Source: Tetragonia tetragonoides (taxonomy: Eukaryota > Streptophyta > Magnoliopsida > Caryophyllales > Aizoaceae). Taken from it: a stretch of 64,000 bases of DNA. Below are positions 11,245-24,389 of this stretch, piece by piece. Every line of letters begins with the position of its first letter. The stretch's first letter is position 1. The notes below the pieces were generated by a model, which made no database searches, was not told the origin of the DNA, and worked only from the letters and a program-made list of their open reading frames with translations. The translations under genes were made by a program, and so were the position numbers. The stretch is taken from positions 30,310,501-30,374,500 of the forward strand of contig CM076154.1 in the NCBI GenBank assembly GCA_038025085.1, given 5' to 3'.

Positions 11245-13780
11245 GGTGATGGAAACCTTTAAAAACTTTTACTAATGGCAAAGCTAAATTCTGTTGCTTT
11301 AATTCTTAATTAAGAAATGTGTACCGATTAAGGTGGAGGTTTTGAGGTAGTGGTACGATTGTTGAAAGAGTGTGAATTTAGGAATTTTTGGTTGACAAAC
11401 CTTATGTGGTCTTCATCTATTTATAAGAGTATTAGCAATTGATATACGAGAATACAGGAATAAGTTACACCGGAATATATAAGCTTCCTATTTAGAGGAA
11501 TAAGTTACACCAGAATATATATATATGATATGATCAAATTTGTTGAGAGAATAATGCCTTCGATCCAGAGTTTAGTTTTGACTTCATGTAACTTACATTG
11601 GCAATTCTATCTCCTTAACAAATGTGAGCACTTTGTGAGTTTTTTTATAATGAAAATAGTGTACTGAAAAAACTCACAACGTGTACTATTTCATCAACAA
11701 TAAGAAAAATGTTATTTATTCAATGTCTCACATTAAAAGATTTGTTGAACTGTATTCATATGAATTTAAGTATTCTACATTGAAGTCATCTAGTCCTTAT
11801 AGAACGCAAAATGGGAAAAAACAGAAGTTATATTCATCAAAACATAATGTGCAAACCCTACATATTGAGAAATGGTGGACACCATGAAATATGACACCTT
11901 TTGCTGTCCACTTATGTATCCTTAAGCACTTCAAATTACTTTCTTGAACCAGCCCCAAAGAAAATGCATTTAGCCACGTAGCGAGTTAGGAGAATTTTCA
12001 CCTAAAATAATCCGCATGTCAAGCTTGGGCAATTTTTGCCTAAAATATATCTGAAAAATAAAATAAAATATGTTACAACCAAACTACACCCACCTCTAAA
12101 TATTTCTCACAAAAAAAAACAAAAAAAAAAACAAAAAAAAAAAACAACTAGCTAACTGTTACAACCTCACTACATCCACGTTCAATTAGTCTTTTGAATA
12201 AGAATGACAAGTTTGTTACATGATGGAGTGCTAAAAGATAGTAACTGATAAAACCGAAAAAAAGAAAAAAATAGTAACTGACTATTAGCATATATTCTTT
12301 TTTACCTTTTAGGGTTCTTTTCCTTTTCAATCACAAATTGTTATTATTAAACTATGTTCTTCAATTTCTTGCCCTCTCTTCTACAACCCACTCATAGCTT
12401 ACGAAAAAAATTTCAAGTGTTACGATAACAAATCACTATATTGTTGATTTGGTGTTATCCAACCAATAAAATAATTTTAAACAATTTTTTTTCGTTTTTC
12501 TTTTTCCAAATAATTCAAAAGAACTCCCCTATTTTAAGGGGATTGTGAGAGGGTAATACCGTTATATGGTGGTAACGTAAGATCGGAAATTTTTTGCCTA
12601 ACCCAGCAGTATGAGCAGGTATCTTCAAAATCTCTCTCTAATAGTAGCTTCCAAGTCTAAGAGACGTTACAATTTACAAATGTCTACAGATGTGTACTGG
12701 TAATGCGAACTTGGAGTACATTAGACAGACTAATTAACTTCTCATTGTGCAATTTGTGTACAGTTTTGGCTTGATGTTTTATTGTGATGAATGATGATGT
12801 GATCTGCCATGACTTTTATATATTTTTTTTTTTTCTTGTTTTCTTTTGTGAGGTGGATAACTGATCAAATGTGTTTTTATTGTTTGGGTTAGTCATATGA
12901 CAGAAGTGCTGGAAATTCAAGCTCCAAATCCAACATTTGGCCACAATCGTAGAGGGAGGAAAGAAAGCAAAGTCCATAATTCGTATATACCATTCAACCA
13001 CCCTTTTTTTTTATGAAGTTGTTCTAAGCATTCAAATGTTACTATTAGTTTTTCTTTTTGTGGTGTTCTTTGGTGGTTTTCTAAAACTAATTCGGTGTGT
13101 GTTAGGTACATGTAGAGCTAGCGATACCAAGGTTGAAAACACCAAGTTACTTGACTGCAAAATACGAATAATGGAGTATTGCCAAGCTTCTCAATCAATT
13201 TGAAATTGTCTTCCTATTGATGAGTGAAAGTTAGTAATGAGGGGGTCCTGAATGATAAACCATGGGAGATGATGAGTGTTGAAGATATGTTAGAGATAAT
13301 ACACGAGACATTCTTGATGTTGCTTCTTCCGTAAACCTTAGGATGTTGGATTCCAAGTTTGCAACGTAACAAAGTTTCATACTTGTACATATGATCTTGA
13401 TTATTTGAAATCAATTGCAGCCTGACATCAATTCAAAGTGATTATCGAGAGCCATCAGTTGGGTTACATTTGAAAATATAGGCCTTGACAGTGTTGGAAC
13501 ATTTTTAATACTACTTATTGTAATTAATAAACCATGGGAGCTCCGAAAGTTTAGTGTCCATTTTTGGAAGCTCCATTTATACTTCTCAATAATTTACCAA
13601 CATATGCAGTTAATTATTAAAAACAATTGTAAAAGAAATCAATAGTCCGAAAAAAAAAAGCTCATGTTTGCTAGCCAGTAACTAGTATCTACCTCCTTTC
13701 TCTCTCTCCATCTCCACTAACTTCCTCAAGTTTAGTTTATATATATATAAACTGACGGAAGGGGGTCAGGGGGAGAAGAG
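11245..13780. other. AT-rich intergenic region
   Basis: Apart from the promoter of the minus-strand gene, no supported gene is seen. 11459-11520 holds two direct copies of a piece containing GGAATAAGTTACACC(G/A)GAATATAT. 11985-12045 repeats the inner text of the Helitron end at 10061. 12105-12145 is an A-rich low-complexity run. Several ORFs of 60-88 codons on both strands lack recognisable motifs and are probably chance. Confidence 0.5.
11418..11425 (-). promoter_or_regulatory. TATA box for the 11023-11244 gene
   Basis: On the minus strand the text is CTCTTATAAATAGATG, a strong plant TATA box (TATAAATA), about 174 bases upstream of the start codon. A leader of about 140 bases would follow, with no upstream ATG in good context seen. 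Confidence 0.6.
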
Positions 13781-13876
13781 AGAGATGGGGACAGCTGGAC
13801 CAATTGAGCAGGGAGGTCACTGTAAGGCTGTGAGGAATCAGCGTTTTTGTGGATTAAATCGTAGCCATTTGCCCAT

Positions 13877-15690
<1,814 letters not shown>

Positions 15691-16206
15691 ACCGAAAAGC
15701 CCTATGATGATGGTAATAGATTAATTTGGACGTAAGTAGAAAATGACATTGCTCGGAAATCTAGACCAAATTCCTTAAACCTCAGTATTCGGATAGCACA
15801 TGTTATAAGGTTCCCGGAACAAGGGATATCGCGTCTTGAAGATTTGGGTTAAAACTGCTCGATCCTGACCCCCTAGGTCAGCCCAAGGGCATTTTTGTAA
15901 TTTAGTCAGCACAAAAATTCAAAAATCCATAGTCACGCGCGCGCCTCCGGGTCGAGCAGCTGACGCTGATGACCCAGTGGCACACGCGTGACAACGAAGG
16001 CCTTTTAGCCAGCCGATGGGCCCAGCTGCGCGCCGCTGGTCCCAGTGGCTCTTCGTGTGGCTGCTGGGCCTGATTTTCTGGCTGAGCCGAGTTTGGCGCC
16101 GGGGCTGCAGCCCTAGGCCTCTAATTTCGTCCCCTAACTCTATACATACTCCTCTTCACCCTCTTTTAGGAGAGGTTGGTCAGTTTATAATTTTGGCAGC
16201 AATTTG
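15691..16206. mobile_element. LTR-like GC-rich fragment, unclassified
   Basis: GC-rich, gene-free segment with a promoter-like word CTATACATACTCC at about 16140 followed by CCTCTTCACCCTC, as in LTR leaders. It stops where the TGTGATACCC start of the next LTR begins. It may be the truncated LTR of another family into which the 16207 element inserted, or an upstream part of the same long LTR. ORFs across it have no domain. Confidence 0.35.
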
Positions 16207-18470
16207 TGTGATACCCTAATATTTTCTATAATTATAATACCGATTTATATTCATTTATAAATAATTTCAGAGATTTAAATTGCATATTTATATAATGATT
16301 CAATTTATTTAAATTAAGCCATAACAATATTAGGAATTATTATGGGAATTTCGTGATTTATAATTATCAAATTTGTGAGATTTAATTAAATTGTTTTGTA
16401 TATGAATAAGGTTTATTCATATTTTTTAATTAGATTAATTAGCATTTAATTGGTTTTAATTAGCAATTAAATCGGAAAATTATTCGTAAGCTTAGTAGGT
16501 TTTGACTTTTATTGACTGAAGACCTATATAAGCAAAGAGATGGGCCAATTTATCAGTTTACAAAACTGAGCCAAAAATCTCTCTCTCGCTTCCTCACCCG
16601 ATTCTCTCTCTCTCTTTCTATCTCACTCGCAATCTCTTTCTCTCTCTCGCGATTTCTCTCGCCTCTCTCTCCTTCGTCGCCTGTGCTCCGGCGAGCCACT
16701 GCCGACCATGGTGGTCGGTGGGTGGTGGTCTTGGTGATGGGCCAGGCTGTGGGTCCTCATGCTTGGGTGACCGTGGCCTAGACTCGAAAAACCAATTAGG
16801 GTTTCGTTTTATAGTTTCTTTTAAATTAATTTCGTATTTTCAGTATTTTTTAATAACTGTTTTTATTTTTCTGTACTCGTTTGGAACCCGAATCCCGATT
16901 TTCGAAAGCCTAGATTGATTTAAATAAATCAAGTAATTTAAATAAAAATATTAGATTAATATTTTGTTACTTTTTAGATTTTCGTATTTACTAATTATGT
17001 CTACGTAATTGTATTTAATTAAGACCTAACGGACAAGCATGATCGGGTTATGATTTTCAAGCGCACCTACTGTTTAGTGAGTGTTTGTTAGGTAAGCGAT
17101 TGTGTATACCTCTTTCCAAAACCCATAAAAAAGTTTTGATTGTTATGTGCTAATTGCCTATTTGTTGTGAATTTAATATGCGAAGCATGATTAAATTATA
17201 TCATCGTTAATTATGAGAATTAGAAATATATTCTTCGCTGTAAATATGAAATATATCGAGCATGATGAGTTTATGAAGTTTCGTTAATTAATTAGTTGAT
17301 ATGCTAATTATTGAGCATGTATGGCGATGTTGAATTTCTTATATTATTATGATATAATATATGTGCTAGTTGGAATGGGTTTTTAATTAGTGCTAATGAG
17401 CACCTAATATACTCGGATGGATTATTTGTTGAAAGTATAATTTTTTGAGATCATGTTTTACTGCCGAAGTGCTGCCGAAATTTTATTAGACATATATGAA
17501 GCATGATTATTTTTAATATGCGTTAATGTCACTATCGTCGTTATTATTATTCATTGTCATGAGCATGAAATGAATTAGTGAGTCGTGGTCTCGTTATTGT
17601 CACACTAAGTCGACCAATGCAATTACGTGAATTGAATTGTAAATGAGAATAAGACTCCTAATGGATCCCAAGGAGTAGTCGAGCAATCGAAACTTATCTA
17701 ATTGATGTAGTCTAGGGATGCGTGATTCCCAAGTTACTTATTATGGACACCTCGTAGTGTGTCCGGGATGGATCATTCCCCATTGTTTAATTCTCCACGT
17801 ATCGATTATTATGTTAGAGATAGTGTGAATATACACTAGAGTAAGTCCATGACATGTTTATATCAATCTATGAACACTATGGGTAATTGCTATTCTATTC
17901 GCTCTCTTATTACTCTAATCAAGATGGTTTTTCTGTTTGTGTTCGAATGATCACTAAAGCAAGAATTGCATGTAATTGAATATTGAGTATGCGAGTGCTT
18001 TATTGTATGACTACTTGTGCATGCAAATGAATTTCAATGATTCTTCTAAAACCCATGTAAGGTTTGCGAAAGTGTTTTTACAAGTTATGGACGATGTTTA
18101 TTCAGTTTATCTGATTTTTGTTTTCTTTTGTTTCTTCTCTTTTCTTATGTACCTTGTTACCGTCACGGAAACCAAAGTTCAGGTGTTGCTGAGTCAGGAC
18201 GTGTAGCTTGGAGGTTAATTGTGGGCTAGTCCTCTAGACTTGTTGTTTCTTTGGATTATGGTATTTTTGGTTTGTGCCCTTGAAGGCAAAGTTGTAATAA
18301 TACTTTAATGGACTTAAGTTCACTTGATAGACAACTCTGATATTAATGTTTAGTTTGTTTAGATGCTTCCTTTGATACCTAGGTTTTCTTTTTGCTTACC
18401 ATTTATTCCTTAGTGATAAATATTGCAGTAGCTATTCCCAGAAAATCGTTGCGAATTCGGGGTTGTTACA
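16207..18470 (+). mobile_element. 5' LTR of a Tekay-like (chromovirus) Ty3/gypsy element
   Basis: The right border is firm: ...GGGGTTGTTACA ends at 18470 and is followed after two bases by a primer-binding site. The left border is set at TGTGATACCC because it is roughly inverted to the right end (TGTAACAACCCC on the other strand); this gives an LTR of about 2.26 kb, long as in the Tekay/Del lineage. A TATA box sits in CCTATATAAGCAAAG at about 16523-16530 and is followed by a CT-rich leader. No second LTR or pol follows: the element is cut after its leader ORF at 19196. Confidence 0.65.
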
Positions 18471-18472
18471 AA

Positions 18473-18486
18473 TGGTATCAGAGCCA
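18473..18486 (+). other. primer-binding site, initiator tRNA-Met type
   Basis: TGGTATCAGAGCCA, the standard plant primer-binding site complementary to the 3' end of initiator tRNA-Met, two bases after the LTR end at 18470. Confidence 0.9.
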
Positions 18487-18674
18487 GGTTTAAATTGTTG
18501 CATAAGTTTAATAAATGAATTAATAAAGATTAGTTTCATTGTGGGGAAAATAAAATGTAATTAAAGTCGTTGAGCGTAGTAGTCCTAGACGTTAGGAATT
18601 ACTTGAGATCACCTTAATTGTGATTTAAATGTTCTTATTGTTTGATTGCCCTTTTGTAGACGACAATTACTCGT

Positions 18675-19196
18675 TTGACCGCGATGAAATCGACCAAGGG
18701 TAGAAAACCACGAGCAATGATCGTTGCACCTAAACACGAGGTGGAATACGTGAACATCTCTGATAGCGAGCCAACGCACGACGAGCATGACGAAGCCACA
18801 GCTGCCCCTGTGGCGCAAGACATTGGCGCGCACGAGGTGGATCAACCCGCGAATTGGGATCACGATGATGACGTGCCAATCGATCCTAACCATGACTTGG
18901 AAGCTAACGAGGATCCTGATTCTGAAGAGGAACCTACGGAGTCTTAACTTGAGGCTAACGATGCTCCTGCTAACGAGCCAAGCATTGAGCCTAACTCTGT
19001 GGATCTCGAGATACGATTTGAGTATGGAGCTGGAGTCCCTGATTCACCTAGCATGCCAGACTTAGAGGATATTGGTGATGCAAGCGGCAACCACTCTATA
19101 CCTCCTTCGCCTCCTACTGATGTGTCTCCTCCCATGGAGCCTTTCTTTGCCACTGATGCCGAGCTAGATGACATACGTGCCTATACCAGCACCTAA
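18675..19196 (+). pseudogene. truncated acidic leader/gag N-terminal ORF of the Tekay-like element, one internal stop
   Basis: One reading frame runs 522 bases with a single TAA at 18945-18947. The product would be acidic and rich in Asp, Glu, Pro and Ser (for example NISDSEPTHDEHDE and PPSPPTDVSPPMEP), beginning MTAMKSTKGRKPR. Position, about 190 bases after the primer site, fits the start of a retrotransposon gag region, but the capsid and zinc-knuckle parts are missing and no domain can be named. The final TAA is supplied by the adjoining Helitron-like sequence (TAATGTATCACCATTATT), so the ORF is cut exactly at a breakpoint. Confidence 0.55.
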
Positions 19197-19537
19197 TGTA
19201 TCACCATTATTGACTTTGACATAATAATGAAACATGAAATTTATAATCATTAGCATGTTGTTTTCAACTATAAAATAAAAAGAAATTCGTTACACAACTC
19301 TAAGAATTAAATGGAAAATGAAAAATACTTTAAAATGAGATGAATTTTATGTGTAGTGCCATTTTGGCAAATAAAGTCTTGCATTTTGTTGGGAGAAGTT
19401 AGAAGTGACAAAATACGTAGTACCATGCATATTTTAATAGTAAGTTACATATATTGCAAAAATATGTAAGGAATTAACTTAGTTAATGTCTTAAGTAAAT
19501 AAAACGAACCCGTGCAAAGCACATGGATAAAACCTAG
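19197..19537 (+). mobile_element. Helitron 3' end
   Basis: The segment resembles 21326-21420 (ATGTATCA.CATTATT...GACTT) and ends with a decayed hairpin, CCCGTGCAAAGCACATGG, then ATAAAACCTAG at 19527-19537 followed by T. Plant Helitrons end with a short GC hairpin and CTAG (CTRR) and insert before T. Together with the repeat arm at 15462-15660 it brackets the Tekay-like fragment. Confidence 0.65.
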
Positions 19538-19557
19538 TATATAAATAATTTGTGCAA

Positions 19558-20338
<781 letters not shown>

Positions 20339-21195
20339 TAATTTTGGGTAAGATCGCTGGTTATGTGACAAGTGTCACGTATTGATTGGTTACTCTTTAA
20401 TTTATTTTATTGGTTTTTTATGGAGATTCATGAGTTGTGATACATAAATATCCTATATAACTGCTATAGTTCTTTCATATTTTGTAATAAATACAATCTA
20501 AAATGGGATTAATGTACAACTTAACTTTTTCAAATGTTAACTAGTTAAGTAATGTAAGGATTCTAGATTTGACTATTAGTTACTAATAACAAAAACTTCT
20601 AATTAGGTGTATATGATGAATTTTTGTGGTAACATATGCACATAATATAACAAGTCATACATAGTTGTGGGTATAAACGCAGGTAACTACAAGTATCACA
20701 TCTTCATAATTTATTTAAATATTTGAGATGGTAAGTCCTTGTAATTTATTTATTTTTCCATTCAAAAGATGGTTAGATTTTCATCTTTCTAATTAGTGAA
20801 ACACACATTAAAGGACAATTAGACCGGATCAAACCGATTGAGGAAAATCACCATTTTCACATGTGAGTACAATTTTCAAGGATATGACCAATCAAATAAA
20901 CTGACAATCAATGTCACATTTAGAGTGACACTTTGTTACGTTATATATTTGAGGTACAACAACAGGTTACGTGATTGGTAATAGATATTATTATTATTTT
21001 ATTCTTTTGACGTGACACTAATAGATATTTTTAGAGATCAGTCAATTACTTAAAACGCGTATAATATTTTGGTTTATCACTATTTTCATTCAAAAATATT
21101 TTTGTATTATTAAATAAACAAAAAAAATTAAATGACCATATTAAAAATATAATAATAAAAAGGATAGTCCGTGCTTAGCACGGGTGACCTCCTAG
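20339..21195 (+). mobile_element. AT-rich segment ending in a second Helitron 3' end
   Basis: Gene-free AT-rich sequence that ends with a good hairpin, CCGTGC-TTA-GCACGG (about 21169-21183), then GTGACCTCCTAG at 21184-21195 followed by T. This is the structure of a Helitron 3' end. Its 5' end was not located. Confidence 0.6.
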
Positions 21196-21995
21196 TATAA
21201 CTGGGTCATTCTTCATGTGGTGCCGACACGTGGGACGCCACATAGGCCAGCCACCTCGTGTGGCATGACACGTAAGCCGAAACGTAAGCACAAACTTGCC
21301 ATGTAACATCATGACACATCATCCATTATTAATGTATCATCATTATTAGTTGACTTAATTACATATTTATCAGCATATTTCTAAATTACAAAATAAAATA
21401 ACTAGTTATGTAAGTCAAAAAATTATAAATCTGACTCCGTTGGATGGGATTTGAGAAACGCTTCAAAACGAGATATATATGTATATGTCCTATAAAATTT
21501 CGGTTCTTTCCGTGTGGTGATAACACGTAGGACGTCACATAAGAGGAAATGTTCGTGTGAAGATGACATGTAAATGCCACATACATGTTCACAACTTTGT
21601 CACATAGTTTTAGTTGTGTGGTATAAAACGAGCATGTGCTATCAACTTTTAGTGCACATATACCGTTAATGCAGAATGAGTTTATTCATTATTTTCATAA
21701 ATTGAATTACTTATTAAAATTAGTGTGCATATACTATTTTTGTTATCTATCTAAACTTAGTCCAATCTCATTACAAATGAAGGTGACATGAAAATATCAT
21801 TTTCAAGAATTAGCATGTTGCATCCTATGAATAGAAATTTTTGCGAAAATAAAATAAAATGTATTTTACTAATAATATTAATAATTTCATATCAAATATA
21901 TTAAGCATTACGTTATTAAATATATTCATAAACTTATTTTATGAGCATGTGCTAAACACTAGATAAAACGTAATGTGTGTGTGTGTGTATATATA
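21196..21995. repeat. further Helitron-like repeat arms and AT-rich spacer
   Basis: 21200-21330 and 21490-21590 carry the GTGTGGTG..GACACGT..GACG(C/T)CAC words of the 14186-15690 family. The first copy begins right at the 3' end at 21195, as if one Helitron had inserted against another. 21600-21960 is AT-rich with nothing recognised; 21970-22000 is a short (GT)n(TA)n tract. Confidence 0.5.
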
Positions 21996-23065
21996 TATAC
22001 AAACCGTACAAACTAAATCTTGACCCTTAAATTTTCAAGATCAAAGGCTCAGATTTATTGGGGGAAAGAAAAGGACACGGTGGTAATTAAATGAAAAGGC
22101 AAGGGCTCGATGGTCATTCGCTCGTACAAACATCACCATTTAGATCGCTTTCCCCATCTGATTCATCATTTTCTCCTGTTCCTCTCTCTCTCCTCACCTC
22201 CTCTCTCACCTCACCTCTCCGATACTCTTTCTCTCTCATCTCCGGTGAGCTCCGGCGCATTTTCTCTCTCCTATCTCCGATAATACACGACGTTCTCTCT
22301 CTCTCCTCCTCTTTCTGTGCCTCTCTCTCCTCCTCACCGTTTCTCTCTCGTCGTCGGTTGCCTGAGAATTGCAGTGGTCACCGACCACCTCTTAGTGGCT
22401 GGAGATCACAGATCTGAGGTCTCCGACCTCGGACATGTGGTCTCCGACTACTAAATCATGGTCGATGACCAGCGTTGGTGTGAGTGAGAGGAGGCAAAAT
22501 GACCGGCGTTGTGCGTGAGGAGGGGAGGAGGCGCTGCGGGGGAGGCCGCCTGTGAGGCGCTGACATGAGGGAGCCTCTCCGGTGTCTGGTGGCAGGGTTG
22601 CGGTGGGGGGAAAATGGTGGACAGAGAGTTAGAGGAGTGTGAGAAGAGAGAGGATGAGGGAGTGGTGGAGCAGTGAGGAGGCGACAGCGGCGGTGGTACG
22701 GCGATGACAGTGATGGTGGTGGTGGAAGGTGGCGACAGTGGTGGTGGTGGTGGCGGTGTCAACAGCAGTGGTGGAACGGTGGAGACAATGGTGGTGGGGA
22801 GACGGCAACGAAATGGTGATGTTGGGGCGGTGAACAGTGGAGGTGGGGGATGGTTGTTTTTGTAATGAATTTACATTTTATTTTTTTAATGAATTTGTGC
22901 TTATAGTTTAATGAATTTGTGGTTATAGTTTAATAAATTTGTGGTTTGATTTTAATGAATCTGTAATTCTATGTTAATGAAGTTGTGCTTTGTATTTTAA
23001 TGAATTTATGATCTATTTTGATGTAAGGGCTCTAATTAATTAAGGGGGTTTGTATGGTTTGTATA
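21996..23065. mobile_element. unclassified element with CT-, GGT- and 27-bp repeats
   Basis: ATACAAACCGTACAAAC at about 22000 is inverted at the right end, where the minus strand reads ATACAAACCATACAAAC (about 23043-23060), suggesting short terminal inverted repeats. Inside are a CT-rich stretch (22170-22340), a GGT/GGC-rich stretch (22500-22850) and about six imperfect copies of a 25-27 base unit TTTAATGAATTTGTG(G/C)TTATAG (22865-23020). Proline- and serine-rich ORFs on both strands come from this composition; no domain is visible. Confidence 0.4.
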
Positions 23066-23432
23066 CTAAGGGGGGTTTGTATGTGACCCTCCTCTATATA
23101 TATATATATATATATATATGGCAAATCTATCGTGTGCACTTGATGCACACGTTAAACTGTATTAAATGCCATTTCAACCACTTGCTTTATTGGACAATTT
23201 AGCCTGTTAACCAAGATTCCATTGAAAATAGAGATAATCATGAATCAACCTTCTCCCTTCTTTACCCAACTGACCAGCTAGTTTCCCGGTAAAAAATATG
23301 TGTATTCCCTCCTTTCTCTTCTTTTCTCCAGTCTCCCTCCACTACAAATTTACAATTTTCCTATTTCTCAAACTACCAGCAACATAAAAAATCTTCAATA
23401 TCTGTGGCTCGTGGAATAATTTATATGCCAAA
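23066..23432. other. (TA)n tract and hairpin, no gene
   Basis: A (TA)n run at 23093-23119 is followed by a small perfect hairpin CGTGTGCACTTGATGCACACG at about 23134-23154 (written as arms CGTGTGCA and TGCACACG around CTTGA). The rest is AT-rich. The hairpin may mark a transposon end. Confidence 0.45.
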
Positions 23433-24045
23433 ATGGAGGAGACGATCATGCTGTCTCCAACTTCATCATGTGATAACAACAACAGGTATGTATATAGATT
23501 CTTGTTCATTTTTTTATTCCAATTCATTTTTTCTTGCTCAACAGAAAAATTACTAAGTCCATATTTTTCTCTGTGGTCCTGCAAATACACCTATATCTTT
23601 CAAAGTTATTGGAAAAATGACACATGTGTAAAATTACTAAGAACTTGACACCTCTCCCATTTGGTTTTCAATCTCTATAACATTTACCCACCTGTAATTA
23701 CACAAAAGCAAGCCTTTGAGAAATAAAAGGTTTCACACCTATCCATGTCTACTTCACAAAGGAGAAAAAAAACCTCTAGTTCAAGGATTTAATTTGATCT
23801 TTCAATTTGACAAAGCAAAGAAGTTCTTGCTCATATGTAAAAACAGAGTGTATTAATTTTCATCTACTTCGAAGGAGGAAAAAACAATTTGTGTGAAATA
23901 TGGGGGCTTCTGCCTATTTGGTTGTTGATCAAGTTTTTCATCTACTAAGTTTTATGATTCCAATCAAGAAATTAACTCAGAGATTCCAAGTTTATATTTA
24001 TGCTCACCACCTATTTGATAAAATGCCTCAAAGAAACAAAAAGGT
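23433..24045 (+). pseudogene. exon-like pieces upstream of the FAR1-related pseudogene, one PPR-like
   Basis: 23433-23484 starts MEETIMLSPTSSC and ends at a donor-like AG/GTATGT. 23900-24043 is an open stretch whose end, YAHHLFDKMPQRN, reads like one pentatricopeptide (PPR) helix pair (usual wording LFDKMPxRN), followed by a donor-like AAG/GTAATG. A third piece starts after the acceptor TTATGTAG at about 24381 and leads into the FAR1-related frame. These could be 5' exons of the pseudogene or unrelated captured fragments; the PPR likeness rests on about 13 residues only. Confidence 0.3.
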
Positions 24046-24389
24046 AATGCATCTTCATACTTTATATTTAACACTCTCAGTTTTAAACTCCTCCTCTTCT
24101 CCTATTTGACTCTCTCATAACAGCCTTAATTTAATGACTACATAACATGAGTTTCCCTTACAGTAGTTTCACAAGTTATATGTAAATAGAGATTTTCATC
24201 ATAAAATTTGCATTCTATATGACTTATCTTTGACTCTATATTATGCTATTCAATGCTTTTGTTATGTATTAAAGAATCCTAAATCATATTTTTGACATGT
24301 TTAAAAACACAGTTACATTGTATGTACGTCAATTTTTATTTAGCCTATCTTTTTAAGAAAAGTGCACTCGTGTGTTATGTAGGTTGAGA

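Noticed and set aside
16016..16918. ORFs of 66-89 codons in the LTR region
   Set aside because: They lie in LTR leader sequence with CT-rich composition and have no domain.
22091..22762. Ser- and Pro-rich ORFs (108 and 103 codons)
   Set aside because: They follow CT- and GGT-rich composition in a non-coding element; no domain.
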